Source of the DNA: Chryseobacterium ginsenosidimutans
GTDB taxonomy: Bacteria; Bacteroidota; Bacteroidia; Flavobacteriales; Weeksellaceae
NCBI RefSeq assembly: GCF_030823405.1
Contig: NZ_JAUSXC010000001.1
Span: 1,781,001-1,845,000 of the forward strand
DNA: 64,000 nucleotides
Direction: 5' to 3'
The position numbers were made by a program, and so were the translations under genes. Position 1 is the stretch's first letter; every line of letters begins with the position of its first letter. The notes below the pieces were generated by a model. That model did not search any database, was not told the origin of the DNA, and saw only the letters and a list, made by a program, of their open reading frames with translations. Below are positions 17,817 through 27,088 of this stretch, one piece after another.

Positions 17817-18336
17817 TTTTACAACGATAGATTATTTGAAGAATGGAAATGAAAAACAGCAAAAAGCTTATGAAATTCTTAATAAATATCAGATTTTCGA
17901 AAAACTAAAATATTACTCACCAATTTTAACCGGAACTATTCCTATAGAAATTGATATTGAAGCAAGTGACCTCGATATTATTTGTGAGGTTGATCTTAGA
18001 TTTGAAGGGGATTTTTTAGATGATCTAATGTTTAGTAAATTTATTCCTTATGATGTGGAGGTTAATGTTGAATATCCAATTATAGATAGTGAGAAATGTA
18101 TTGTTATAAATTTTGTGCTGGAAGATTTTCCTGTCGAAATTTTTGGGCAAAATAAACCTGTAACCGAGCAAAATGCTTATCGTCATATGATCGCCGAGTA
18201 CAAAATATTGCAGAAAAAAGGAGAAGATTTTAAACAAAAAATAATAGAATTAAAGAAGAAAGGGATTAAAACCGAACCTGCATTTGGTATATTGTTGGGC
18301 TTGGAAAATCCTTATGAAGACCTGTTAAAATTTTAA
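17809..18336 (+). CDS. DUF4269 domain-containing protein, nucleotidyltransferase-like
   Basis: 175 residues. Near the N-terminus GTIPIEIDIEASDLDIICE fits the start of a nucleotidyltransferase-fold (acidic pair within a beta-strand), and the middle contains EKCIVINFVLEDFPVEIFGQ plus QNAYRHMIAEYKIL, typical of DUF4269. Function not established. Overlaps the GSCFA gene by 8 nt and is 4 nt from tatD, so translationally coupled. Confidence 0.9.
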   Translation: MIDFTTIDYLKNGNEKQQKAYEILNKYQIFEKLKYYSPILTGTIPIEIDIEASDLDIICEVDLRFEGDFLDDLMFSKFIPYDVEVNVEYPIIDSEKCIVINFVLEDFPVEIFGQNKPVTEQNAYRHMIAEYKILQKKGEDFKQKIIELKKKGIKTEPAFGILLGLENPYEDLLKF

Positions 18337-18340
18337 AAAA

Positions 18341-19117
18341 ATGATTGATACACATACCCATTTATACGCAGAAGAATTTGATGAAGATAGAAAAGAAGCT
18401 ATTCAAAGGGCTTTAGATAAAGGCGTTTCAAAGTTTTATCTTCCTGCAATTGATTCAGAATCCCACGAAAAAATGCTTCAATTGGAGGCAGAATATCCAG
18501 ATCAGATTTTCTCCATGATGGGTTTACATCCTTGTTATGTAAAGCCTGAAACCTGGGAAAAAGAATTGGAAATTGTTAAAAATTACCTTGATCAGAGAAG
18601 TTTTCCTGCCATCGGAGAAATCGGGATTGATCTATATTGGGATAAAACAACATTGGATATTCAGGTTAAAGCTTTTGAGCAGCAGATCGACTGGGCAATT
18701 GAAAAGGATCTGCCGATTGTGATTCATACAAGAGAAAGTTTTGATGAAACTTTTGAAGTATTGGAAAGGAAAAAACATCCGAAACTACGAGGGATTTTCC
18801 ATTGTTTTTCAGGAAATCTCGAACAGGCAAAACATGCTATTGATTTAAATTTTATTTTGGGAATCGGTGGAGTAGTGACATTTAAAAATGGTAAAATAGA
18901 TCAGTTTTTAAGTGAAATTCCGCTCGAAAAGATCGTTCTGGAAACAGATTCTCCTTATTTGGCTCCGGTTCCGCACAGGGGAAAAAGAAACGAGAGTTCT
19001 TACCTTGATCTGGTTGCCGGAAAGCTGGTAGATATTTACGGAAAAGATTTTTCTGAGATTGATAGGATAACAACTGAAAATGCAAAGAACATATTTGGAG
19101 TCAGAGAATCAAATTGA
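18341..19117 (+). CDS. TatD family metal-dependent hydrolase
   Basis: 258-residue TIM-barrel phosphoesterase/DNase of the TatD family. Metal ligands and motifs: DTHTHLYAEEF at the N-terminus, GEIGIDLYW (Glu ligand), VIHTRES (His), FHCFSGN (His) and LETDSPYLAPVPHRGKRNE (Asp). TatD acts in DNA repair/fragmentation and perhaps D-aminoacyl removal. Last gene of the tight cluster with GSCFA and DUF4269. Confidence 0.95.
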   Translation: MIDTHTHLYAEEFDEDRKEAIQRALDKGVSKFYLPAIDSESHEKMLQLEAEYPDQIFSMMGLHPCYVKPETWEKELEIVKNYLDQRSFPAIGEIGIDLYWDKTTLDIQVKAFEQQIDWAIEKDLPIVIHTRESFDETFEVLERKKHPKLRGIFHCFSGNLEQAKHAIDLNFILGIGGVVTFKNGKIDQFLSEIPLEKIVLETDSPYLAPVPHRGKRNESSYLDLVAGKLVDIYGKDFSEIDRITTENAKNIFGVRESN

Positions 19118-19240
19118 TAAGAAACTTCTAAATTTTTACTTTGCTATGTTTTAGTCTTATATAAAGTTTCTTATAATTAGAATTATCTATATTGTTTCTT
19201 AAGTCTGAAAAAAATACATGAGAATTTGAAAAATACAACA

Positions 19241-20380
19241 ATGAAAATATCTAAAGAGATCAAATTCTATGGCTTTGTAGGATTTTTAGCAGTCATTTTA
19301 GTATATATAATTGCCCAGTTTTATATCAAATCTCACCTTCAGGAATTGGGTTGGACAATATCAGATTGGCTGATTAACTATGAAGATGGGGGATTTAAAA
19401 GAAGAGGACTATCGGGAAGTCTTTTATTTTTTGTTCAGGATAATTTGGATATTCCACTTAATACTCAGATTTTCATTATCCAGTCATTTTTCTTTATACT
19501 GATTTTCTATTTTGTAATCCGTTTAATAATGTTCAAAAAACTGAACTGGGACATTTTGATTTTATTGTGCTCACCACTCTGTCTTCTATTTTTCCCGGTT
19601 AATATTTTTAATTCAGGAAGAAAAGAAATTATTTTAATAGCCTTGGTCTTATTTTTTGTTTGTGGAAAACAAAGTGATTTAAAAAAATATATATTATTCA
19701 TTGGCTTTATAATAGGTCTGTTCTTACACGAACTATTTTATTTTTATTTACCTTTTGTAATGGCTGCTTATTTTCTAAAGACCAAGAAGGTTGATTTTAA
19801 ATATTTAGGAAGTCTATTTTTAACCTCCACATTGGTTATTCTCATATTATTCTTCTGGGGAGGAGAAATTAATCAAGGTAAGTCACTGGAACTTTTGAAG
19901 CATAGAGGGGTACAGTTTACCAGATTAAATATTTTTACCTATGACGTTGCCAAAGAGAGAAAAGGGATGCTCAATGCTTACCAATCATATATTTTGTTTG
20001 GATTGGAATTACTTTTTATGATATTCTTATCTTTTACTTTTGTGAAAAAATATTTACCTCAAAAAGTTAAGAGTTTTAAAATCTTCACTCTGATATCATT
20101 AATTTGGGTGAGCCCTATTTATATATTAGGAGCAGACTGGTTCCGATGGAATCATATTTATGCGATACTGCTTATTATATTAATAATTATTTCTTTACCG
20201 GGTAATAGTGGAAAAATGCATTACATAGAAGGGAAATTAAATATTTCATTACTTATTATAAATATCCTTTTCTTCGCTATTTTTTTTCTCCATATACAAT
20301 ATGATAATTCGGGTAATTCAACAAAGTACTTATTGCAGTATATTGAAAACAAGCTGCCTTTTTTGAATTTTGGGGTATAG
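19241..20380 (+). CDS. Polytopic inner-membrane protein (possible polysaccharide GT-C/Wzy type)
   Basis: 379 residues with about 10 hydrophobic segments. After the first helix comes SDWLINYEDGGFKRRGLSGS; a D-W-x-x-N-Y...GGF-x-RRGL-x-G loop recurs in uncharacterised membrane proteins of polysaccharide loci, so a role in glycan polymerisation or transfer is possible but unproven. Codon and base composition are more AT-rich than neighbours. Start ATG 19241 (an in-frame TTG lies 5 codons upstream). Ends at a strong bidirectional terminator. Confidence 0.7.
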   Translation: MKISKEIKFYGFVGFLAVILVYIIAQFYIKSHLQELGWTISDWLINYEDGGFKRRGLSGSLLFFVQDNLDIPLNTQIFIIQSFFFILIFYFVIRLIMFKKLNWDILILLCSPLCLLFFPVNIFNSGRKEIILIALVLFFVCGKQSDLKKYILFIGFIIGLFLHELFYFYLPFVMAAYFLKTKKVDFKYLGSLFLTSTLVILILFFWGGEINQGKSLELLKHRGVQFTRLNIFTYDVAKERKGMLNAYQSYILFGLELLFMIFLSFTFVKKYLPQKVKSFKIFTLISLIWVSPIYILGADWFRWNHIYAILLIILIIISLPGNSGKMHYIEGKLNISLLIINILFFAIFFLHIQYDNSGNSTKYLLQYIENKLPFLNFGV

Positions 20381-20383
20381 TCC

Positions 20384-20420
20384 AAAAAAAAGCTTCTCAA
20401 TATTGAGAAGCTTTTTTTTT
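20384..20420. terminator. Bidirectional terminator
   Basis: AGCTTCTCAATATTGAGAAGCT is a perfect 22-bp palindrome (20391-20412) flanked by an A-run on the left and a T-run on the right, so it serves both the plus-strand membrane protein gene and the minus-strand helicase gene. Confidence 0.9.
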
Positions 20421-21714
20421 ATTTCTTTCTGGTAAAATTTTTATTTTTAGGCTTTTTAAAACCACCAACTGCCGGAGTTGTGCCGGGCTTTTTACTGCCG
20501 CTGTTCTGAGGTCTGGAAGAGTTTGATGTTTGAGGTCTTCCCTGTGAAGGTTTGTTATTAGAATCCCTTTTCTGAGCAACCAGATTATCAGTATGGAACG
20601 GATGATTTTTTTCCACAGGAATTTTCATTCCGATTAGCTTTTCCGTGTTTTTCAGATTTAATAAATCTAAACCATCAACAAAAGAAATAGAATTACCTTC
20701 TGCACCGGCTCTTCCTGTTCTTCCGATTCTGTGAACATAAGTTTCAGAAACGTCGGAAAGCTCAAAATTTACGACATATTTCAATTCATCAATATCAATT
20801 CCTCTGGCTGCAATATCTGTTGCAACCAAGACTCTTGTTTTACCCGATTTGAAGTTATTTAAAGCGTTTTGACGCGCATTCTGAGATTTATTACCATGTA
20901 TAGCTTCTGTTGAGATACTGCTCGACTGCAGTTTTCTAGCAATTTTGTCAGCTCCGTGTTTTGTTCTGGAAAAAACCAGTACGGAATCTGCAATATCATT
21001 CTTTAAAATATGCGTAAGAAGATCTAATTTATCATCTCTTTCAACAAAATAAACAGATTGATTGATTGTTTCTGCAGTAGATGAAACGGGCGTTACTTCT
21101 ACTTTTACAGGGTTATTTAGAATAGAATCTGCAAGCTTTTGAATTTCTGAAGGCATTGTTGCCGAGAAAAATAAAGTCTGTCTTCTCTGCGGTAAAAGTT
21201 TGATAACTCTTTTCACATCATGTACAAAACCCATATCCAGCATTCTGTCGGCTTCATCCAGAACAAAAATTTCAATGTTTTTTAAGCTGATAATTCCCTG
21301 AGCGATAAAGTCTAATAATCTTCCGGGAGTTGCTACTAAAATATCAACACCTTTTCTCAAAGCCGTTTCCTGGCTTCCTTGTTTTACACCTCCGAAAATT
21401 ACAAGATGTTTTAGAGGTAGATATTTTCCGTAAGCTTTAATATTTTCCTCGATTTGGATAGCCAATTCTCTTGTAGGAGTTAATATTAAGGCTCTGATAT
21501 TTTTATTTGAAGGTTTGTTTTTAGAAAGATTTTGTAAGATAGGGATGGCAAATGCTGCCGTTTTTCCTGTTCCTGTCTGTGCGCATCCCAAAAAGTCTCT
21601 ACCATTGACGATATCCGGAATTGATCTTTCTTGAATGGGAGTTGGGTTTGTATATCCTTGTTCCTGAATTGCCTTTGCAATAGGGTCGATTAAGTTTAAA
21701 TCTGTGAAATTCAA
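20419..21714 (-). CDS. rhlE: DEAD-box RNA helicase, RhlE type
   Basis: 431-residue RNA helicase. Motifs: Q motif [64 protein letters not shown], then a Ser/Asn/Pro/Lys-rich basic tail typical of RhlE. The start codon appears to be TTG at 21714 (encoding the conserved MNFTDLNL); no in-frame ATG lies upstream. A -7 box TACCTTTG on the minus strand (21772-21779) and a 9-bp hairpin precede it, giving a structured leader. Role: RNA remodelling, ribosome assembly, cold adaptation. Confidence 0.93.
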   Translation of the reverse strand: MNFTDLNLIDPIAKAIQEQGYTNPTPIQERSIPDIVNGRDFLGCAQTGTGKTAAFAIPILQNLSKNKPSNKNIRALILTPTRELAIQIEENIKAYGKYLPLKHLVIFGGVKQGSQETALRKGVDILVATPGRLLDFIAQGIISLKNIEIFVLDEADRMLDMGFVHDVKRVIKLLPQRRQTLFFSATMPSEIQKLADSILNNPVKVEVTPVSSTAETINQSVYFVERDDKLDLLTHILKNDIADSVLVFSRTKHGADKIARKLQSSSISTEAIHGNKSQNARQNALNNFKSGKTRVLVATDIAARGIDIDELKYVVNFELSDVSETYVHRIGRTGRAGAEGNSISFVDGLDLLNLKNTEKLIGMKIPVEKNHPFHTDNLVAQKRDSNNKPSQGRPQTSNSSRPQNSGSKKPGTTPAVGGFKKPKNKNFTRKK

Positions 21715-21740
21715 ATTGAATTGTTTTTTAATTAAATAAA

Positions 21741-21763
21741 AATTCCTTCAAAAGGAAGGAATT
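21741..21763 (-). promoter_or_regulatory. 5' UTR hairpin of rhlE
   Basis: AATTCCTTC (21741-21749) pairs perfectly with GAAGGAATT (21755-21763) around a 5-nt loop, between the -7 element and the TTG start. Possible control of translation or mRNA stability. Confidence 0.45.
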
Positions 21764-21771
21764 ATAATTTG

Positions 21772-21779
21772 CAAAGGTA
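21772..21779 (-). promoter_or_regulatory. -7 promoter element of rhlE
   Basis: TACCTTTG on the minus strand, an exact TAnnTTTG match, 57 nt upstream of the TTG start. Confidence 0.55.
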
Positions 21780-21800
21780 GTCTAAATATTTTTAAATGTG

Positions 21801-22289
21801 TTATTTCACTTTTGTCCATTGTTGGTTGTTTCTAAGATCTTCAAAAAACTTGTAAGCTTCAGAGAGTTTCTCAGTTCCTTTTTTACCATAATCTTCAACA
21901 TTTTTTGAAGTTCCATCAGCAAAATTAATTCTTAAATAGGAAGTAGGAAGGTCGGTAACATTTCTTTCACCATACTTTTCATTTAAATTTTTTATGTCCA
22001 AGCCATCCAATAAGGTAATTAATTTATTATAATCTTCTTCTTTAATTGTTCCCTTAAAAGTTCCTTCACGAGGTTTGTCGAATTCTCCTTTTGAAAATCC
22101 TTTCGAGAAATTAAAATGTTCTGCTTCAAGTACAGCAGTTCTGTCCGGATTGATAGTAATTTTGAAAATAGGACAAGATCCGAAACAAGCTCCTGCTTCA
22201 TATTCAATTTTAGAATATTTTGAATTCATTTTTTGAGAGTTGCATGAAAACAAAAAGACAAATGCACAAAGGGCTAATAAATATTTCAT
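21801..22289 (-). CDS. DUF6438 lipoprotein
   Basis: 162 residues. Signal peptide with a Cys lipobox (VFLFSCNS). The mature part starts with IEYEAGACFGSCPIFKITI, the CFGxCP hallmark of DUF6438, and goes on with EDYNKLITLLDGLDI and SYLRINFADGTSKNVEDYG. Lipid-anchored, probably periplasmic. Function unknown. Confidence 0.85.
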   Translation of the reverse strand: MKYLLALCAFVFLFSCNSQKMNSKYSKIEYEAGACFGSCPIFKITINPDRTAVLEAEHFNFSKGFSKGEFDKPREGTFKGTIKEEDYNKLITLLDGLDIKNLNEKYGERNVTDLPTSYLRINFADGTSKNVEDYGKKGTEKLSEAYKFFEDLRNNQQWTKVK

Positions 22290-22428
22290 AGTTTAAAATT
22301 TCGATTGGTGTCTTTCAAGAATTGTTCCAAAAGTAAGAACTAAAAAGAATTAAACACAAATTTAATATTCAGAAAAATTATTTCGGATAAATTTTTGTTA
22401 TTTTGAAGATTATAATTTACTATTTATT

Positions 22429-23160
22429 ATGTACAATTTCCTAAAGTCGGTTGCTAAGAATATTATTCCTCAAACAGCTCTTATTAATAATGAAGAAAGA
22501 TTTAGGAAGTTGCTGATTCCTTTTTATCGTGGTAAAAACCATGAATGTAACATTTGCGGAACTAAACTTAAAAATTTTGCACAACTTAATAATGGTGATC
22601 TTATCTGTCCCGTTTGCGGAAGTATTTCCAGAGCGCGCAGATTGTACAAGCTTCTCAACGAAGAATTCATGAAACCTACAATGAAAGTCCTGGATTTTTC
22701 ACCGTTCAGAATTTTATATAAAAAATGGAAAAAGAAAAGTGACATCCAATATTTTGCTACAGATTTCGGAAGTGATTTTATAGCCGATTATCAATATGAT
22801 ATTACAAATATTGACTGTAAAAATGAAACTTTTGACCTGATTATCTGTTATCATATTTTAGAACATATCATTGATGACAGAAAAGCAATGTCTGAACTGC
22901 TGAGGGTTCTTAAAAAAGATGGAAAGGTTTTGATTCAGACTCCTTTTAAAAAAGGTGAGATTTATGAGGATTATTCTATTGTGACTGATGAAGGGCGATT
23001 AAAGCATTTCGGACAGGAAGATCATGTAAGGATTTATTCAGTTGTAGGTTTGGAAGATCGATTGAAAGAAGCTGGCTTTCAAGTTGAAGTAAGAAATTTT
23101 GAGGGAGACAAATATTATGGATTTTCACAGGATGAAAAAATTCTTGTCTGTACAAAATAA
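22429..23160 (+). CDS. Zinc-ribbon class I SAM-dependent methyltransferase
   Basis: 243 residues. An N-terminal zinc ribbon (CNICGTKLKNF and CPVCGS, residues about 41-65) is followed by a Rossmann methyltransferase domain: VLDFSPF (motif I variant lacking the usual GxGxG), FDLIICYHILEHI, and ELLRVLKKDGKVLIQTP. Substrate unknown; similar proteins occur in polysaccharide or surface-modification loci. Stands alone. Confidence 0.85.
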   Translation: MYNFLKSVAKNIIPQTALINNEERFRKLLIPFYRGKNHECNICGTKLKNFAQLNNGDLICPVCGSISRARRLYKLLNEEFMKPTMKVLDFSPFRILYKKWKKKSDIQYFATDFGSDFIADYQYDITNIDCKNETFDLIICYHILEHIIDDRKAMSELLRVLKKDGKVLIQTPFKKGEIYEDYSIVTDEGRLKHFGQEDHVRIYSVVGLEDRLKEAGFQVEVRNFEGDKYYGFSQDEKILVCTK

Positions 23161-23465
23161 TTTATTCCACCTTTTCCAAGACTGATTAAATCTTGATTCA
23201 AATGATCTTTGATTGTTTAACTTTTTCCGTTATCATAAGTGATTTTTAATGTTAAAGATTATGAATCTATCCAGTTTACACTGCACAGACTATCATAAGT
23301 TTAGGATATTTTATTAATATTTAAATTATAATTTATAAGAATTTCTAAAACTATTTTTGGATTAAGTTTATGAAACATGTTTGAAGGATATTATGCTGAA
23401 AAACATAATTAATAAACAGAGATCATATTGTTTAGATTATATTTGCTTGAAAAATAATTTTAACC
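23161..23465. other. Gene-free stretch, 305 bp
   Basis: AT-rich spacer. TATCATAAGT occurs twice (near 23231 and 23290). The only supported element is the -7 box at 23438. A short frame running into the next gene in another phase is not a gene. Confidence 0.5.
23438..23445 (+). promoter_or_regulatory. -7 promoter element of YadA-head-like gene
   Basis: TATATTTG, exact TAnnTTTG match, 20 nt before the ATG at 23466. Confidence 0.55.
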
Positions 23466-24599
23466 ATGAAAAAAACGATCATTTTACTTTCTGCTCTAAT
23501 AGGATTTACAGCAAGCGCTCAATGGAATCTTACAGGAAATACAGGAACAAATCCGCCGTCTGATTTTATCGGAACTCTTGATAATCAACCATTAATTTTT
23601 AAAACAAATAATACGGAGAAGATGAGAATTAATCCTGACGGAAGATTTATATTTTTAAATCTTTCTTCAGCAGGTCAGGTTTGGGATAAAAATTTATTCT
23701 TCGGAGGTGGAGTAAATAATTCTACAAGTATTCTTAATACTGTTTTTGGAATCGGAGCTTTTACTCAAAATACGACAGGAGGAGGTAATACTGCTATCGG
23801 AAGTAATGTAATGTCAATATTATCAAGTGGGGATGGTAATACAGCTCTTGGTTCAGGGGCGATGAATTCGGGACAATCAGGTTCACATAATGTGGCAATA
23901 GGAACAAATGCTTTAGAGTCTTTTGTTTCCGGTACTGGAAATACTGCTGTAGGATCTCATGCAATGGCTTACGGATCAACTGGTACCAACAACACAGCTG
24001 TAGGTCTTAGTGTTTTGCGATATCTAAAAACCGGAAATGCAAACGTATCTATAGGTGGAGATTCTTTTAGAGCATTAGATAACGGTTCAAATAATATTAA
24101 TGTAGGTTATTCCAATGCAAAAAATATTGTATCGGGAAGTAATAATATTTTTATCGGAACTAATATTACTCCTTATAATACAACATCACCAAGTAATGAG
24201 TTGAATATCGGAAATTGGATTATAGGAAACAACGGAATCATTGGAATTGGTCAATTTACTAATCAACTTCCGGCAAACGGCATTGCAGCAGACGGAGAAA
24301 AATATAGACTTTTCGTGAAAGATGGTATTAAAACTGAAAGAGTAAAAGTAGATATTGCAGCAAGTAATGGTTGGGCAGATTATGTTTTTGAAAAAGACTA
24401 TAAATTAATGCCACTGAATAACGTAGAAAAATTCATCAACGAAAATGGTCACCTTCCTGAAGTTCCTACAACAGAAGAAGTAATTAAAAATGGTATAGAG
24501 TTAAAAGAAATGAATATTCTTCTTTTGAAGAAAATTGAAGAACTTACACTTTATACAATTGAGCAACAAAAAAGAATAGAAGCGCTTGAAAAAAAGTAA
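23466..24599 (+). CDS. Secreted protein with YadA-head-like repeats and C-terminal coiled coil
   Basis: 377 residues with a signal peptide (ends TASAQ). Residues about 100-232 hold seven or so repeats of roughly 20-24 residues built on GNTAIGS, GNTALGS, HNVAIGT, GNTAVGS and similar, the beta-helical pattern of YadA-type adhesin heads and phage tail fibres. The last 60 residues (KFINENGHLPEVPTTEEVIKNG, then a heptad-like helix ending EALEKK) match a C-terminal region common in flavobacterial secreted proteins. No T9SS sorting domain and no YadA anchor are visible. Probable surface or adhesion role. Confidence 0.7.
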   Translation: MKKTIILLSALIGFTASAQWNLTGNTGTNPPSDFIGTLDNQPLIFKTNNTEKMRINPDGRFIFLNLSSAGQVWDKNLFFGGGVNNSTSILNTVFGIGAFTQNTTGGGNTAIGSNVMSILSSGDGNTALGSGAMNSGQSGSHNVAIGTNALESFVSGTGNTAVGSHAMAYGSTGTNNTAVGLSVLRYLKTGNANVSIGGDSFRALDNGSNNINVGYSNAKNIVSGSNNIFIGTNITPYNTTSPSNELNIGNWIIGNNGIIGIGQFTNQLPANGIAADGEKYRLFVKDGIKTERVKVDIAASNGWADYVFEKDYKLMPLNNVEKFINENGHLPEVPTTEEVIKNGIELKEMNILLLKKIEELTLYTIEQQKRIEALEKK

Positions 24600-24613
24600 A
24601 ATAATTATATAAG

Positions 24614-26296
24614 ATGAATAATATGAAAAAGTTTTATATAACAATTATAATGACAATATTGCCAATACTTGTATTCTCACAAGGAGAAAATGATAATTGG
24701 TATTTTGGACAGAACGCGGGAGTGAATTTTACAGGAAGTACACCCGTAGCACTTACAAATAGCCAAATGTATGCAGAAGAAGCAGCTGGGACAGCAAGTG
24801 ATGCTAGTGGGAAACTACTATTTTATACTAATGGTGTTGATATTTATGACAGGCAGCATCAGCTCATGCAAAATGGTACAAATATCGGAGGTGGTTTGTC
24901 TACCCAACAACTTGCTATCGTAAAGAACCCTGCTAATCCTAAACAGTATTATGTTTTTACTGCGGCAGAAATAGATAATCCGAATACTTATCTTGCTTAT
25001 AGCATTGTAGATATGGATTTAGGGAATATCGGTGGAAACGGTCACCCACTTGGAATAGTGTTACCAAGTTCTAAGCGTATTCCTATCCTTAATAGTGTTG
25101 GTCACAAAATGAATACAGAGGCTGTTACAGTTGTAATGCATTCTGATTATAATTCATTCTGGATTGTGATTCCTTATGGAAACAATTTATATAGCTACAG
25201 ATTGTCAACCACAGGGTTTAATCCGGTTCCTGTAGTAAGTAATTTAGGACTTTCAAGTCCATTAGATGGATCAAAATATTTTGGAATAAAAGCTTCTCCG
25301 AAAACTGAAATGTTTAAACCGTTTTCCAATTATCTTTCGATAAATATGTGGATGCCTGGAAATAATTATATGAATAAAGTGTATTCTTTTGAAAATTCTA
25401 CAGGTCAAATTACCAATCATTTTTCTTTGAATATTGATACTTCAAAATCATATGTTTCTGAGTTTAGTAGCTATGGAAAAATATTATACTTAGGACAGGA
25501 TAAAATATATGCAATTAATATGGATACTTCAGTTTCATTTCCTGTATTTAATCAAATATTTTCCGGTGCTTCCGGAGTATTTTTTTATGGAATGCAAAGA
25601 AATAAGTATGACAATATTTATTTGAATAATTTTGGTTCTAATTATTTAAGTAAAATTAATAATCCAGATACTTATGGAGGAAATAGTGTAAATGTAAATG
25701 CAGTTAATCTAAATGGAAAATACACTTATTTGGGATTACCACAACCGTTATTTTGGTCTTGGGCAGGAGTGACAGAATGTGTGATGGATCTTGCATTACA
25801 AACCCCTGAAACACACGCAGATCATACTTACTCTGTAAACGATTATATTATTACTTCAGGGAATTATTCTACAGATGTTAGTAATCAGTCAATAATAATG
25901 AAAGCAAATAACTTTATTAGATTAATGCCGAATACACACATTAAGGCAGGTTCCAATTTTCTTGCCAAGATAGCTCCTTGTGAAATTCTTGGAGAAGAAA
26001 TGAAGCAAAGATCAGCAGTGAATAGTGATCAAAAAATTTCTTTAAATCTAGATTTAAGAGACAATATTGTTGATAATAATTTGATAAAAATCTATCCAAA
26101 CCCTGTTTCAGATCTTTTAAACATTAAATCTAATTTGAAAATTGATAAAGTGGAAGTATACGATATTTCCGGTAAAAAGATTAATATAATATTAAATGAT
26201 AATAAAATTGATGTTAAAAAATTTCCGACAGGATCTTATATCATTAATATAGAAATAAAAGAAGGGAAAATAACTAAGAAATTTATCAAAAAATAA
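24614..26296 (+). CDS. T9SS type A sorting-domain protein
   Basis: 560 residues; signal peptide ending near VFSQG. The N-terminal 400 residues contain NWYFGQNAGVNFTG and repeated strand/turn segments suggestive of a beta-propeller-like domain, a pattern common in Bacteroidetes gliding/surface proteins. The last ~75 residues are the type IX secretion sorting domain: IKIYPNPVSDLLNI, VEVYDISGKK, FPTGSYIINI, ITKKFIKK. It is therefore exported across the outer membrane and attached or released. ATG 24623 is an alternative start. 14 nt after the YadA-like gene: probably one operon. Confidence 0.88.
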   Translation: MNNMKKFYITIIMTILPILVFSQGENDNWYFGQNAGVNFTGSTPVALTNSQMYAEEAAGTASDASGKLLFYTNGVDIYDRQHQLMQNGTNIGGGLSTQQLAIVKNPANPKQYYVFTAAEIDNPNTYLAYSIVDMDLGNIGGNGHPLGIVLPSSKRIPILNSVGHKMNTEAVTVVMHSDYNSFWIVIPYGNNLYSYRLSTTGFNPVPVVSNLGLSSPLDGSKYFGIKASPKTEMFKPFSNYLSINMWMPGNNYMNKVYSFENSTGQITNHFSLNIDTSKSYVSEFSSYGKILYLGQDKIYAINMDTSVSFPVFNQIFSGASGVFFYGMQRNKYDNIYLNNFGSNYLSKINNPDTYGGNSVNVNAVNLNGKYTYLGLPQPLFWSWAGVTECVMDLALQTPETHADHTYSVNDYIITSGNYSTDVSNQSIIMKANNFIRLMPNTHIKAGSNFLAKIAPCEILGEEMKQRSAVNSDQKISLNLDLRDNIVDNNLIKIYPNPVSDLLNIKSNLKIDKVEVYDISGKKINIILNDNKIDVKKFPTGSYIINIEIKEGKITKKFIKK

Positions 26297-26320
26297 TATT
26301 CAAGTTTTAAAATTTCTATG

Positions 26321-26358
26321 ACAAGGAGAAACGTTATTGTTTCTCCTTGTGTTTTTTT
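26321..26358. terminator. Terminator between convergent genes
   Basis: 12-bp perfect stem ACAAGGAGAAAC / GTTTCTCCTTGT (26321-26332, 26339-26350) with a 6-nt loop and a T-run. Confidence 0.85.
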
Positions 26359-26362
26359 TATA

Positions 26363-26995
26363 TTATTTAAATCTATACCCCACACCAGCCTGCAAAAATC
26401 CGATTTTAGTATCTAAACCGCTTTTACTCACACCAATAAAATTAAAGTGATATCTCGCATCCGCAAAGAAATGATCATTAATTTTATATTCTGCGCCTAA
26501 GAACGGAAATAAATTCAATGTTTTCACATTTTCGTAATCGTGAGAAGTTGATCCGTTTACAACTTGATCTGTTTTTACTTTTTCAGACAAATTGACACCA
26601 AAATTCATTCCGACAGAAGCTGATAAATTAGGAATAAAATAATACTTAGCAGAAATAGGAACCTGAATTTGTGTAAGCTGATAATCAAACTGTACGTTTC
26701 CTCTTTCTATAACTCCGGAGTCTGTAAAATCCACAACCGGAAAATCCTGTTTTCCACCAATCTGCGTGTAAAGCGCTTCTGCCTGTATACTTACTTTAGA
26801 AGATATAGGCTGCTCTGCCACAATGCCTGCATAGAAATAAGATTTTGAGTCTAATGTAGTGTCGAAAAACTTCATAGTAGATAAAGTATATCCTCCTTTT
26901 ATTCCAAAATTCAACTTTGAACCTGAGTCTGAATTCTGTGCGTTTACAATTGTTGAAATTGTTAATGATAAGAGAAATAAAAAGTTCTTTTTCAT
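26363..26995 (-). CDS. PorT-like outer-membrane beta-barrel protein
   Basis: 210 residues with a signal peptide (ends VNAQN). LNFGIKGGYTLSTMKF opens the mature protein, followed by VSIQAEALYTQIGGK, VPISAKYYFIPNLSASVGMNFGVNL and a terminal strand FLQAGVGYRFK, all typical of the PorT / OMP_b-brl_2 family (8-stranded barrels). General outer-membrane protein; specific role unknown. Confidence 0.88.
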   Translation of the reverse strand: MKKNFLFLLSLTISTIVNAQNSDSGSKLNFGIKGGYTLSTMKFFDTTLDSKSYFYAGIVAEQPISSKVSIQAEALYTQIGGKQDFPVVDFTDSGVIERGNVQFDYQLTQIQVPISAKYYFIPNLSASVGMNFGVNLSEKVKTDQVVNGSTSHDYENVKTLNLFPFLGAEYKINDHFFADARYHFNFIGVSKSGLDTKIGFLQAGVGYRFK

Positions 26996-27088
26996 GATTT
27001 TTTTGATTGACTAGTTTATTTTTTAGTTTGACAATAATAAAAAAGTACACAAAAAGTGTACTTTATATATTTTTATAAATTGATAATT

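Noticed and set aside
23381..23563. 60-codon frame ahead of the YadA-like gene
   Set aside because: Runs into the real gene in a different frame and overlaps its promoter.
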